Origin: an uncultured Lachnospiraceae bacterium
GTDB taxonomy: Bacteria; Bacillota; Clostridia; Lachnospirales; Lachnospiraceae
Assembly (NCBI GenBank): GCA_944380185.1
Contig: CALWGV010000064.1
Span: 1-43,065, forward strand
DNA length: 43,065 nucleotides
Direction of reading: 5' to 3'
Shown piece after piece: positions 14,977-25,478 of this stretch (within the stretch, counting starts at the first letter, position 1; every line of letters starts with the position of its first letter). Made by a program: the position numbers and the translations under genes. A model generated the notes under the pieces. The model did not search any database. It was not told where the DNA came from and was given only the letters and a program-made list of their open reading frames with translations.

Positions 14977-16287
14977 ATGAAGTACATTGTCATCGTCTGT
15001 ATCGGTGCCCTGGCATCGATTCTGTCAAACCGTGGAATCGCTGTGTTTAACGATGGATTCCGCCCCATTGTCCCTCAGTATTTTGACGGAAAGATCAGCC
15101 GTAAAGAGCTGGCTGCCATGAGCTTTGCCGTCAGCTTTGGTCTGGTGGTAGGCTTTGGTATTCCTACTTCCATCGCGGCGACCATCATCCTGATTCACTG
15201 TCTGCTTCTGACCACCGATATTATCGGTACCTGGTGCCCGGACAGCAAGCTGGGCATGATTTTAGCCGGTGTCATCGGCGGCGTGTACGGCCTGGGCATT
15301 CTGGTGGGTCTGGAAGCGATCGTTGATCTCTTCGCCCTGCTGCCCTACAATTTCCTGGACAGCCTGGGAAGCGTTTCTACATATGTAACGGTAGTGTTCG
15401 CCATCTTCCCCGCCGTGGCTGTGGCTTATCAGCACGGTTTCAAGGATGGCGTGATCACGGCGGTAATCACGGTGATTGCCTACTTCCTGATCAAGAAATT
15501 CGGTACCTTCTCCCTGGGCGCCAACAGCGTGACCCTGAATGCCGAAGGTATGTCCATGCTGGTGGGCACCATTGTGATGCTGATCTTCGCTGCCCGTGTA
15601 AAGGGCGAGGGCGATGCCAACGCGTCTCTGGTGCATGTGTTCTCTGATCAGGTAGCCAGAATCCGCAAGAACTGGCCGCTGCTGGCGATCATGGGCGGCC
15701 TGCTGGCCTGCGGCACCAGCCTTTCCATTATAGCCGGCGACCCTGCTTCCCTGGCTCTGCTGGCTGAGGGAGCCTACAGTGACGCTGCTCTGGCAGCACT
15801 GGCGAGAGCCATCGGCTTCGTGCCGCTGGTATTTACCACGGCTATCGTTACCGGTGTGTACGGAACCTCCGGCTGCACCTTCGTCTTCGTGGTAGGTCTT
15901 GCCCTGCACGGCAATCCGATCCTGGCTCTGGTGCTCGGCGCCGTGGTCATGGTGGTGGAGCTTCTGCTGATCAATGTTTTTGCCAAAGGCATGGATAGAT
16001 TCCCCGGCGTCAAGGATATGGGCGAGCACATTCGTACTTCCATGAATAAGGTCCTGGAAGTGGCCCTGCTGGTGGGTTCTGTCGTGTCTGCGGAGGCCAT
16101 GGCTTCTCAGGCTGCCGGCCTGTCCGGTATCGGCGCTCTGTTTGTCATCGGCTGCCTGCTTCTGAACCGCCGTTCCAAAAAGCCCATCGTGGAGATGGCA
16201 GTCGGCCCTGTGGCCTGCATTATATTCGGCATCCTGCTGAATATCCTGCTGGTAATCGGCCTGATCACTATGCCTGCGGCAGCCTGA
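14977..16287 (+). CDS. yhfT: YhfT-like membrane transporter
   Basis: A 436-residue very hydrophobic protein with about eleven to twelve membrane segments (for example 1-20, 45-72, 88-115, 125-150, 155-175, 225-245, 300-345, 365-395, 405-435). It matches the YhfT family, thought to be a transporter. It carries no ATP-binding cassette and no PTS motif, so it is likely a secondary carrier. Its place between yhfU and php suggests it imports the pathway substrate. The substrate is unknown. Confidence 0.8.
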   Translation: MKYIVIVCIGALASILSNRGIAVFNDGFRPIVPQYFDGKISRKELAAMSFAVSFGLVVGFGIPTSIAATIILIHCLLLTTDIIGTWCPDSKLGMILAGVIGGVYGLGILVGLEAIVDLFALLPYNFLDSLGSVSTYVTVVFAIFPAVAVAYQHGFKDGVITAVITVIAYFLIKKFGTFSLGANSVTLNAEGMSMLVGTIVMLIFAARVKGEGDANASLVHVFSDQVARIRKNWPLLAIMGGLLACGTSLSIIAGDPASLALLAEGAYSDAALAALARAIGFVPLVFTTAIVTGVYGTSGCTFVFVVGLALHGNPILALVLGAVVMVVELLLINVFAKGMDRFPGVKDMGEHIRTSMNKVLEVALLVGSVVSAEAMASQAAGLSGIGALFVIGCLLLNRRSKKPIVEMAVGPVACIIFGILLNILLVIGLITMPAAA

Positions 16288-16351
16288 TGAAGGATATCAT
16301 CGGCAAAGGCCGGCGGTTTTAGCGCCGCCGCGGTAATCTTGATGTAAGCGG

Positions 16352-16400
16352 GCGGGGGCGTCCACAGCACAGACGCGCTGGAACGCCCCCGCTTGATTTT
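16352..16400 (+). terminator. Intra-cluster terminator between yhfT and php
   Basis: GCGGGGGCGT (16352-16361) pairs with ACGCCCCCGC (16383-16392), with an inner CAGC/GCTG helix, followed by TTGATTTTT. It would reduce transcription of the catabolic genes after the transporter, or respond to an antitermination signal. Confidence 0.6.
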
Positions 16401-16431
16401 TGCCATTATTTTTAAAGAGGTTGGAAAAACG

Positions 16432-17310
16432 ATGAGTGGTTATACACTGATGCACGAGCATACGACGATTGATTTGTCCGGCGTGAAAAAGGATATGGAC
16501 TGCAGGCTGGACTGCTATGAGGAGACGGTAAAGGAATACCGCCGTCTCCACGAGCTGGGGGTCGATACCATTGTGGATGTGACCTGCGACGGTATGGGAC
16601 GCAATCCTCAGTATGTGAGCCGCGCAGCCCAGGAGAGCGGGATCCATATCGTACAGTCCACCGGTTTTTACAAGGAGCCGTTTCTGCCGGAGAGGGTCTA
16701 TGAGTCCACAGTTGAGCAGCTGGCTCAGTGGATGATCGGAGAGATCACGGAGGGCATAGAAAATGGCCCCAGGGCGGGAATGATCGGGGAGATCGGAACC
16801 AGCAAAAATGTCATGACCGATGAGGAGCGCAAGGTCTTTGACGCGGCCATTCTGGCGGCTGAGGAGACGGGTGCGCCGATCTATACGCATACAACCCTGG
16901 GTACCTGCGGCCTGGAGCAGGCGCTGTATCTGCGGCGCTCCGCTCTGGATCTGGGCCGGGTGGTCATCGGACACATGGATCTGTCGGGAGATCTGGATTA
17001 CATCCGCCGGGTGCTGGCCACCGGCGTGTGCATCGGATTTGACACCGTGGGCAAAAAGGCATATCTGCCCGACGAGACCCGCGTGGAATTTCTGAAGGCT
17101 CTGGAGAGGGAAGGAATGCTGGACCAGGTGGTGCTGTCCATGGATCTGACCCGCAAGTCTCATCTGTCCTACAGGGGCGGCATCGGCTACAGCTATCTAA
17201 TCGAGACCTTTTTGCCCATGCTTCGGGAGGCCGGTATGGCCGAGACAAGCATAGAGAAGATGCTGGTGGACAATCCCAGACGTATCCTCCAGGGAGAGCA
17301 GGAGAGATGA
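16432..17310 (+). CDS. php: Phosphotriesterase homology protein (amidohydrolase)
   Basis: A 292-residue TIM-barrel amidohydrolase of the phosphotriesterase family. Metal ligands can be seen: H8-x-H10 in LMHEHTTIDL, Glu of GMIGEIGTS (place of the bridging residue), His of IYTHTTLG, His of VIGHMD and Asp of LSMDLTRK. Relatives hydrolyse phosphoesters or lactones; the substrate of E. coli Php is not established. AGAGG lies before the ATG. Its stop overlaps the next start by four bases (ATGA), so the two are translationally coupled. Confidence 0.85.
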   Translation: MSGYTLMHEHTTIDLSGVKKDMDCRLDCYEETVKEYRRLHELGVDTIVDVTCDGMGRNPQYVSRAAQESGIHIVQSTGFYKEPFLPERVYESTVEQLAQWMIGEITEGIENGPRAGMIGEIGTSKNVMTDEERKVFDAAILAAEETGAPIYTHTTLGTCGLEQALYLRRSALDLGRVVIGHMDLSGDLDYIRRVLATGVCIGFDTVGKKAYLPDETRVEFLKALEREGMLDQVVLSMDLTRKSHLSYRGGIGYSYLIETFLPMLREAGMAETSIEKMLVDNPRRILQGEQER

Positions 17311-18371
17311 CGGAGCGGGAAAAATCTCTTCTGCTTCACGCCAAGATGACCATGGCGGCATACAAGAATCCCTATGGCAGTGTGGAGAGGGTGTTCCCAC
17401 TGGCCATCGATTGTCCTGACGGGAGCGGGAAACTCCGCTATCTAGGCGTCAAGAATGGCTCCGCCATACCGGAGGAGGCGGTGAAAAGGCTGAAGCAGGC
17501 GGGATATGCTCTGCACACGATAGACCGCGCTTCCTTCGGCGGACGGGCGGTGGACATGGGACTGACAAATCCGGTGACGGGATGGCCCATGACCGGCAGC
17601 AGCAGCGGCACGGCGGTAAATGTTTTTCTTCACTTCAATGATCTGGGGCTGGGTACCGATGGAGGCGGTTCGGTGCTGGCTCCGGCCATGAGCCTCAATC
17701 TCTGGGGATTGATGAGCCCCCTCTTCTGCACCGCAGCCATGAAAAAAAGAGAAAAGCGTTCCACCGACGGGATTGCATTCTTCCCATCCCTGGGGCTGAT
17801 GGCCAGGGAATACGAGGAGCTCTCGCGGGGAGTGGAGGCATTGCTGGAACCGGCGGATGTATCCTCCGGCAGCCGCACTGCCGGAGAGGATGACCCTGCG
17901 GCAGAGCCGCGGGAGGCCCTGGTGTATCGTCTGGAGAAGGACGGTCTGTACCAGGGAGATAAAAGACTGGGATCGGCCCCCGATGTGTCCGGCAGCCGCA
18001 GACCGCTGATCGATTTTCTGCTGGAGACGCTGTCCCGCTGCGACTGGCTGATCAGCCGGGAGGGGCCGGTGGATGTAAATGGTATGGGCGATTCGATATT
18101 CGGCCATTACGATGAGGAGACGGCTGCCGGGCAGAGGCAGTCGGGAAAAGGTCTCATGCGGGTAGTCAATATGGCGGGGGCCACCGCCATGACGATACCG
18201 GAGCCTGCTCTGGCAAAGGGACAGCTGTGGATCTGCCGGTCTGAGCCGGAACTGGTGCGGCGTATGCTGGCCGCTGCGGCGAAAGCGGAGATTCGCCGCG
18301 ACGAGATGGCAGAGTGGTATTTTGGCAATCTGGACCAATACCTGGACGGAGGCGCCTTCTTGCCGCAGTGA
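17307..18371 (+). CDS. Short amidase-signature protein in the yhf cluster
   Basis: A 354-residue protein that I recognise as a compact amidase-signature enzyme by aligning it to GatA in this same window. EEAVKRLKQAGYAL fits the helix after the catalytic Lys; MTGSSSGTAVN fits GGSSGGS (cis-Ser S99); LGTDGGGSVLAP fits GSDTGGSIRQP (nucleophile S122); K49 in GVKNGS fits the catalytic Lys of AIKDN. Thus the Ser-cisSer-Lys triad appears kept, although the protein is ~100 residues shorter than usual. It would hydrolyse an amide. I know no such member among the E. coli yhf genes. It overlaps php by four bases. Confidence 0.7.
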   Translation: MTEREKSLLLHAKMTMAAYKNPYGSVERVFPLAIDCPDGSGKLRYLGVKNGSAIPEEAVKRLKQAGYALHTIDRASFGGRAVDMGLTNPVTGWPMTGSSSGTAVNVFLHFNDLGLGTDGGGSVLAPAMSLNLWGLMSPLFCTAAMKKREKRSTDGIAFFPSLGLMAREYEELSRGVEALLEPADVSSGSRTAGEDDPAAEPREALVYRLEKDGLYQGDKRLGSAPDVSGSRRPLIDFLLETLSRCDWLISREGPVDVNGMGDSIFGHYDEETAAGQRQSGKGLMRVVNMAGATAMTIPEPALAKGQLWICRSEPELVRRMLAAAAKAEIRRDEMAEWYFGNLDQYLDGGAFLPQ

Positions 18372-18442
18372 CAGGCAGGGAGAGGAGTGATATTGCCCGG
18401 AACGGTACGGCAGGGGGCAGGATACCGACCGGCGGGAACATC

Positions 18443-18471
18443 ATAGGGGCCAAAATACCTTTTGCCCCTAT
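18443..18471 (+). repeat. Strong hairpin before yhfS
   Basis: ATAGGGG (18443-18449) and CAAAA (18451-18455) pair with TTTTG and CCCCTAT (18460-18471) around a four-base loop, one C bulged. No T-run follows, so it is not a terminator; it may set mRNA stability between the amidase and yhfS cistrons. Confidence 0.45.
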
Positions 18472-18504
18472 CATCATAGTATGGGAGAAAAGAGGAAGAA
18501 GACG

Positions 18505-19608
18505 ATGAAAACATATCCGCTTAACAGCATTTCCATAGAGGAGGCGCAGGCCCTGCAGTTTAAAGTGGTGGACTGCATCACAAGGGAGTTTGCCGGCCAT
18601 GAATTTCTGACCTGCGGCGATCTGGGCGTGGTGCCGGGCCTCAACAAGCCGGTGACCACCCAGAAGGCAGAGAAGGTCATTGCCCGCGTCTTTGACGCGG
18701 AGAAAAGTCTGCTGGTGCGGGGAGCGGGGACCGGCGCTATCCGCTATGCGCTCTTTGCCGTGATGAAGGCGGGGGAGACGCTGCTGATTCACACCTCTCC
18801 GGTCTACAGTACCACGCAGACCACGGTGGACATGCTGGGACTTAAGACAGTGCGGGCGGATTTCAATGATCTGTCCGATATTCGCCGGGTGATGGGCGAG
18901 CATCCGGAGATCAGGGCGGCTCTGGTGCAGTATACCAGACAGAGCATCGGCGACTCCTACGATATGGAGGAGGTCATCCGCACGATCAAGGAATGCCGAA
19001 ATATTCCGGTGGTGACCGATGACAACTATGCGGTCATGAAGGTGAAAAAGAACGGGAGCCAGTGCGGGGCCGACCTGGCCTGCTTCTCCACCTTCAAACT
19101 TCTGGGGCCGGAGGGAATCGGCTGTATCACCGGCAAGGCCGAGTATATCGATATTCTGATCAAGCACCACTACTCCGGCGGCTGCCAGACACAGGGACAT
19201 GAGGCCCTGGAGGTGCTGCGGGGCATGGTCTATGCTCCGGTGGCTCTGGCGATCCAGGCTGCAGTCAACGACCGGCTGGCGGCGCGGCTGAGGGGAGGAG
19301 AGCTGCCGGGAGTCAAGGATGCCTTTCTTGCCAATGCGCAGTCGAAGGTACTTTTGGTGGAATTTGAAGAGCCCATCGCCGAGCAGGTGCTTAAAGAGGC
19401 GGAGAAGCTGGGTGCTGCGCCCAATCCGGTGGGAGCGGAGTCCCGCTATGAGATCGTGCCCATGTTCTACCGGGTATCCGGTACCTTCCGGGCTGCCGAT
19501 CCCGGCATTACCAAGAGAATGATTCGCATCAACCCGATGAGGAGCGGAGACGACACAGTGATCCGCATTCTCAAAGAGGCTATGGAAAGGGTGAGAGGAT
19601 GTTTTTGA
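18505..19608 (+). CDS. yhfS: YhfS-like PLP-dependent aminotransferase/lyase
   Basis: A 367-residue fold-type I PLP enzyme. ACFSTFKLLGPEGIG carries the PLP-binding Lys, VVTDDNY the Asp that pairs with the pyridine nitrogen, and RGAGTGAIRYALFA the phosphate loop. It matches E. coli YhfS. The reaction, transamination or elimination, is unknown. AGAGGAAGAAG lies before the ATG at 18505; the frame begins earlier at 18481 but without family similarity. It overlaps yhfX by ten bases. Confidence 0.82.
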   Translation: MKTYPLNSISIEEAQALQFKVVDCITREFAGHEFLTCGDLGVVPGLNKPVTTQKAEKVIARVFDAEKSLLVRGAGTGAIRYALFAVMKAGETLLIHTSPVYSTTQTTVDMLGLKTVRADFNDLSDIRRVMGEHPEIRAALVQYTRQSIGDSYDMEEVIRTIKECRNIPVVTDDNYAVMKVKKNGSQCGADLACFSTFKLLGPEGIGCITGKAEYIDILIKHHYSGGCQTQGHEALEVLRGMVYAPVALAIQAAVNDRLAARLRGGELPGVKDAFLANAQSKVLLVEFEEPIAEQVLKEAEKLGAAPNPVGAESRYEIVPMFYRVSGTFRAADPGITKRMIRINPMRSGDDTVIRILKEAMERVRGCF

Positions 19609-20771
19609 ATAAACTGCAAAAGGACAATCCGCGGCTGATCGAGGCGATCTGCCGTCTGCATCAGTCCGGACAGCTGCTGCCGGATTCCTATGTGGTGGAT
19701 CTGGAACAGTTTCGGCGAAACGCCGCCGCCATCAAGGAAGCAGCTGACGCCAGAGGGATCCGCCTGTATTTCATGCTCAAGCAGCTGGGGCGCAACCCGG
19801 CGCTGGCGGCAGAGCTGGTAAAGATGGGCTATGAGGGAGCCGTGGTGGTGGACTTCAAGGAGGCCCAGGTGATGATGCGTCATCATATCCCCATCAGCAA
19901 TGTGGGACATCTGGTGCAGACGCCGGAGGCAATGCTGGAGCAGGTGGTGGCCTATGGACCCGAGGTGGTCACCGTGTTTACCGAGGAGAAGGCCAGAAGC
20001 GTCGACCGGGCGGCCAGAAAGGCGGGCAAGGTGCAGAAGCTTCTGATCCGGGTATTCGATGATCAGGATATGATCTACAGCGGGCAGACGGCCGGCGTCT
20101 CTCTGGGAGAGCTGCCGGAATTTCTCGGCCGCCTGCGGGACTGCACATCCATCCGACCGGCCGGCGTCACCTCCTTTCCCTGCTATCTGTATCAGGAGGA
20201 GGTGGGGGATATTGCGCCTACGCCTAATCTGCAGACGGTGCTGCGCGCGGCAGAAATCATGAGGACCTGCGGTTATGAGCCGGAGATCGTCAATACGCCT
20301 TCCGCCACCTGTGTGCGCACCCTGGAGCTGATGAGCCGTCTGGGCGGAAATTGCGGAGAGCCGGGCCATGGATTTACCGCTACCACGCCGGCCCATGCCG
20401 TCATGGATCTGCCGGAAAAGAGCTGTGTGGCCTATGTCAGCGAGATATCCCATAATTTTGACGGAAGGGCATACTGCTACGGCGGCGGTCATTACCGCCG
20501 GTCCCACCTGGCCGGGGCCCTGGTGGGAAGAGAGGCGGACAGCCTGCGCTGCATGCAGGTGACGCCGCCCAGTCTGGAGAGCATTGACTATCATTTCGGA
20601 CTGGCGGAGCCCTGCCAGGTCGGGGAGACGGTAATCATGGCTTTCCGCTATCAGATTTTTGTGACCCGCAGTGATCTGGTCCTGTTGGAGGGCGTGTCTG
20701 AGGGATGTCCCAGGATAGTCGGCGTATACGACAGCCTGGGAAATGAGAAAATGCCGTCGGATCGGCTGTGA
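19599..20771 (+). CDS. yhfX: YhfX-like alanine-racemase-fold PLP enzyme
   Basis: A 390-residue fold-type III PLP enzyme. YVVDLEQFRRNAAAIKEAADARGIRLYFMLKQLGRNP is the N-terminal barrel strand with the PLP Lys in FMLKQ. GVTSFPCYLY, NTPSATC and GHGFTATTPAH mark later barrel strands and the phosphate-binding area. Family members racemise or decarboxylate amino acids. With yhfS it gives the cluster two different PLP activities, so the substrate or an intermediate probably carries an alpha-amino group. Confidence 0.82.
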   Translation: MFLNKLQKDNPRLIEAICRLHQSGQLLPDSYVVDLEQFRRNAAAIKEAADARGIRLYFMLKQLGRNPALAAELVKMGYEGAVVVDFKEAQVMMRHHIPISNVGHLVQTPEAMLEQVVAYGPEVVTVFTEEKARSVDRAARKAGKVQKLLIRVFDDQDMIYSGQTAGVSLGELPEFLGRLRDCTSIRPAGVTSFPCYLYQEEVGDIAPTPNLQTVLRAAEIMRTCGYEPEIVNTPSATCVRTLELMSRLGGNCGEPGHGFTATTPAHAVMDLPEKSCVAYVSEISHNFDGRAYCYGGGHYRRSHLAGALVGREADSLRCMQVTPPSLESIDYHFGLAEPCQVGETVIMAFRYQIFVTRSDLVLLEGVSEGCPRIVGVYDSLGNEKMPSDRL

Positions 20772-20782
20772 GGAGGACTAAA

Positions 20783-22003
20783 ATGAAACGTTTTATCGTG
20801 ATTGTATTGGATGGTTTTGGAATGGGAGCCATGAAGGATGCCCACGAGGTGCGTCCCGGCGATGAGAAGGCCAGTACGCTGGGCAGCATACTGCGGGATT
20901 TCCCGGACAGCTGCTTTCCCACACTGGAAAAGCTGGGCCTGATGAACGCCTTTGGCCGGGAGAGTCTGCGGATGAAGTTCTCCCCCACGGCAAATGCGGG
21001 CAAATCGGAGCTGATGCACTGGGGAGCCGATACCTTTATGGGACATCAGGAGATCATGGGAACTCTGCCGAAAAAGCCCATCGCTCAGCCCTTCCAGGAG
21101 AAGGTGGACGCCATCAGGGAATATCTTCTGCAAAACGGCCATAAGGTGGAGGAGCGCGAGACAGACGGCCTCCGCTATCTGCTGGTGGACGACTATGTGA
21201 CAGTGGCCGACAACATCGACGCGGATTACGGCATGGCTTACAACTGCACGGCGCCTCTGGACTATATTTCTTTTGAAAAGGAGCTGGAGATCGGCCATCT
21301 GGTCCGCGATATCGCCACCGTAAACCGGGTGATTCCCTTCGGCGGGACAGGCACCACCATCCAGGATATTCTGAACGCGGAGGAGATAAGGGAAGGAAAG
21401 TACATCGGCATCAATGCGGTCAGATCCGGTTCCTACAATCACGGTTACCAGTGCCGCCATCTGGGCTACGGCGTGGACAAGAATGTTCAGGCCCCTACCA
21501 TCTTGACAAATGCAGGAATCCCGGTTACGCTATTGGGGAAGGTGGCCGACATAGTGGCCAACGATGGGGGGAAGAGCATTTCCTGTGTGCCCACCGACGA
21601 GGTGCTGGATCTGACAGCTAAAGAGATCCGCTCCATGGAGACCGGTTTTATCTGCACCAATGTACAGGAGACGGATCTGGCCGGACACAGCCAGGACAGC
21701 GACTGGTACCGCAGGCTGCTGGAGCTGGCGGACAGAAAGATCGCCGGTATGCTGCCTATGCTTGCGGAGGACGACATTTTCCTGGTCATGGCGGACCATG
21801 GCAATGATCCCGATATCGGACACAATAAGCACACGAGAGAAAACGTCCCTCTTTTGGTGTACAAGAAGGGACTTTCCGGTGTGAATCTGGGACTGCGCTC
21901 CACGCTTTCCGATGTGGGGGCCACCGTATGCGATTATTTCGGGGTGAGGGCTCCGCAGAATGGGACCTCTTTCCTGAACCTACTGAAGAAGGGGGAAGAA
22001 TGA
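20783..22003 (+). CDS. yhfW: YhfW-like phosphopentomutase/alkaline phosphatase superfamily enzyme
   Basis: A 406-residue metalloenzyme of the phosphopentomutase branch. IVIVLDGFGMGA has the first metal Asp; SPTANAGKSEL places a Thr at the usual nucleophile region; HWGADTFMGHQEIMG is typical of DeoB-like proteins; DLAGHSQD, MADHGNDPD and HNKHTRENVPLL hold the remaining metal ligands. It should move or remove phosphate on a sugar phosphate. AGGAGG precedes the ATG at 20783; nagB follows one base after its stop. Confidence 0.83.
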   Translation: MKRFIVIVLDGFGMGAMKDAHEVRPGDEKASTLGSILRDFPDSCFPTLEKLGLMNAFGRESLRMKFSPTANAGKSELMHWGADTFMGHQEIMGTLPKKPIAQPFQEKVDAIREYLLQNGHKVEERETDGLRYLLVDDYVTVADNIDADYGMAYNCTAPLDYISFEKELEIGHLVRDIATVNRVIPFGGTGTTIQDILNAEEIREGKYIGINAVRSGSYNHGYQCRHLGYGVDKNVQAPTILTNAGIPVTLLGKVADIVANDGGKSISCVPTDEVLDLTAKEIRSMETGFICTNVQETDLAGHSQDSDWYRRLLELADRKIAGMLPMLAEDDIFLVMADHGNDPDIGHNKHTRENVPLLVYKKGLSGVNLGLRSTLSDVGATVCDYFGVRAPQNGTSFLNLLKKGEE

Positions 22004-22004
22004 T

Positions 22005-22733
22005 ATGTTGAAGGTTGTCAGAACAAGGGACTATGACGACATGAGCCGTAAGGCGGCCAACGTGATCTCGGCGCAGGTGATCCTGAAGCCGGATTCGGTG
22101 CTGGGCCTGGCTACCGGTTCTACGCCTCTGGGAATCTACCGGACGCTGATCGGCTGGTATCAGAAGGGGGATCTGGATTTTGCCCATGTGCGCAGCGTCA
22201 ATCTGGACGAATACCAGGGGCTTCCCAGAGAGCATGACCAGAGCTACTATTATTTTATGAACGAAAATTTCTTTAAGCACATCAACATTGATCCGGAGCA
22301 GACCCATCTGCCCGACGGCATGAACATGGATGCCGAGGGCGAGTGCGCCCGCTATCATCAGGTGGTTGAGAGCATGGGAGGAATTGATCTGCAGCTTTTG
22401 GGCATCGGCAATAACGGCCACATCGGCTTCAACGAGCCGGCGGAGGATTTTGCCGAGCGCGTCCACTGTGTGGAGCTGACGGAGAGCACCATCAGGGCCA
22501 ACGCCCGCTTTTTTGCCAGCGAGGCGGATGTGCCCCGCTACGCCTACACCATGGGCATCGGCGAGATCATGTCTGCCAAGCGCGTTCTGATCGTGGCCAG
22601 CGGCAAGGCCAAGGCTCCTATCCTGCGCGATCTGATCCACGGACCGGTGACGCCTCACGTGCCGGCCTCCATCCTGAAATTCCATCCGGATGCGACGCTG
22701 ATCGCCGATGAGGACGCTTTGAGCCTGGTGTGA
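22005..22733 (+). CDS. nagB: Glucosamine-6-phosphate deaminase
   Basis: A 242-residue NagB. GLATGSTPLGIYRTLI is the phosphate loop, SVNLDEYQGL holds the catalytic Asp region, and GIGNNGHIGFNEP the active-site His and Glu. The enzyme converts glucosamine-6-phosphate to fructose-6-phosphate and ammonia. It is the last gene of the cluster, one base after yhfW, which suggests that an aminosugar phosphate is the end product of the pathway, or that a related sugar is used. A dedicated nagA is not present here. Confidence 0.92.
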   Translation: MLKVVRTRDYDDMSRKAANVISAQVILKPDSVLGLATGSTPLGIYRTLIGWYQKGDLDFAHVRSVNLDEYQGLPREHDQSYYYFMNENFFKHINIDPEQTHLPDGMNMDAEGECARYHQVVESMGGIDLQLLGIGNNGHIGFNEPAEDFAERVHCVELTESTIRANARFFASEADVPRYAYTMGIGEIMSAKRVLIVASGKAKAPILRDLIHGPVTPHVPASILKFHPDATLIADEDALSLV

Positions 22734-22824
22734 GAGCTCCGGGACCATAGCTGACCGCTTAAAGATAACGACCACTGCCGGATAACAAAAGAATGCAAAA
22801 TAAGAGGATTTATAATTGCCAAAA

Positions 22825-22861
22825 AGAGAGACGCGCCGTACATGTGACGGTGCGTTTCTCT
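22825..22861 (+). terminator. Terminator after the yhf-nagB cluster
   Basis: A 15-bp stem (22825-22839 with 22847-22861, two G-T pairs) around a seven-base loop, followed by the moderately T-rich TTCGCTTTAC. It closes the cluster before the typA promoter. Confidence 0.65.
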
Positions 22862-22892
22862 TCGCTTTACACTCTTTTTCATGGAAAACCTC

Positions 22893-22920
22893 TTGAAATC
22901 ATCCGTAAACATGATAGAAT
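22893..22920 (+). promoter_or_regulatory. Promoter of typA
   Basis: TTGAAA (22893-22898), 16 bases, TAGAAT (22915-22920). The leader of about 100 bases then runs to the AGGAGG of typA. Confidence 0.6.
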
Positions 22921-23030
22921 AATACAGTTGCTATGCTTTGCCTGTGTCTCGCGGGGAAGCAGGATCATATGTGAAATTTGGATTAATCAATTACCAGGCT
23001 GCAGGCAGCCGCAGGAGGAAGGAAGAGTAA

Positions 23031-24863
<1,833 letters not shown>

Positions 24864-24939
24864 ACATGCAGTAAGTGCGATACAGATAAGGATAAATTAA
24901 GGCGGCCGCATCGGCCGCCGATTATACAGGAGAACGGAC

Positions 24940-25425
24940 ATGGAATTTGAAAAGCTGTATACGGCGGAGGATGTGGTACAGATCACCGGGCTGACGCTCA
25001 GAACGATTCGCAGCTATATCAAGAGCGGAAAGCTCAAAGGGCGCCGCATCGGCGTCCAGTGGCGTTTTACGGCGGCGGATATTGAAGCCCTTTTTGAGAC
25101 CCCTGAGGCTGCGGCCGCAGAAAAAAACGATAAGCGGGCTGAGGCAGAGCGGCCCGAGACGGAGCGTCTGGCCAGAAGCTTTCTGGAGAGAACCAAAGCC
25201 CCCCGCGCCAGCGCCTGCGTGATTGTGGACATGCCGGGCGTGACGGAGCAGGAGGCCAGGTTTCTGTTCGGCCGCCTGCAGAGCCTGGCGGCCGTCTATC
25301 AGGACGGCCCCAAGCGGCTGGAACTGTCCTATGAATATGATGAAAATCGGGAGCAGGCCCGCTATGTATTCAATGGAGCCATCGATTCGGCCTGCGCTAT
25401 GATGAACCTGTGCGAGGTGCAGTGA
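24940..25425 (+). CDS. Helix-turn-helix protein, MerR/excisionase-like
   Basis: A 161-residue protein. Residues ~4-52 (KLYTAEDVVQITGLTLRTIRSYIKSGKLKGRRIGVQWRFTAADIEAL) form a MerR- or excisionase-type winged helix. A charged, Ala/Glu-rich linker follows (~53-85) and an alpha/beta C-terminal domain (ACVIVDMPGVTEQEARFLFGRLQSL ...) whose ligand I cannot name. A perfect hairpin follows the gene. It probably acts as a transcription regulator; its target is not evident. Confidence 0.7.
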   Translation: MEFEKLYTAEDVVQITGLTLRTIRSYIKSGKLKGRRIGVQWRFTAADIEALFETPEAAAAEKNDKRAEAERPETERLARSFLERTKAPRASACVIVDMPGVTEQEARFLFGRLQSLAAVYQDGPKRLELSYEYDENREQARYVFNGAIDSACAMMNLCEVQ

Positions 25426-25436
25426 GGCGAAGCTTT

Positions 25437-25465
25437 GTTCCCGCCGGTGTAAGTCCGGCGGGAAC
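25437..25465. terminator. Hairpin between convergent genes
   Basis: GTTCCCGCCGG (25437-25447) and CCGGCGGGAAC (25455-25465) form a perfect 11-bp stem with a seven-base loop between the convergent HTH gene and the PhoH-like gene. T-runs are weak on both sides, so termination would rest on stem strength. Confidence 0.5.
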
Positions 25466-25478
25466 GAGTTTGCTTCTC

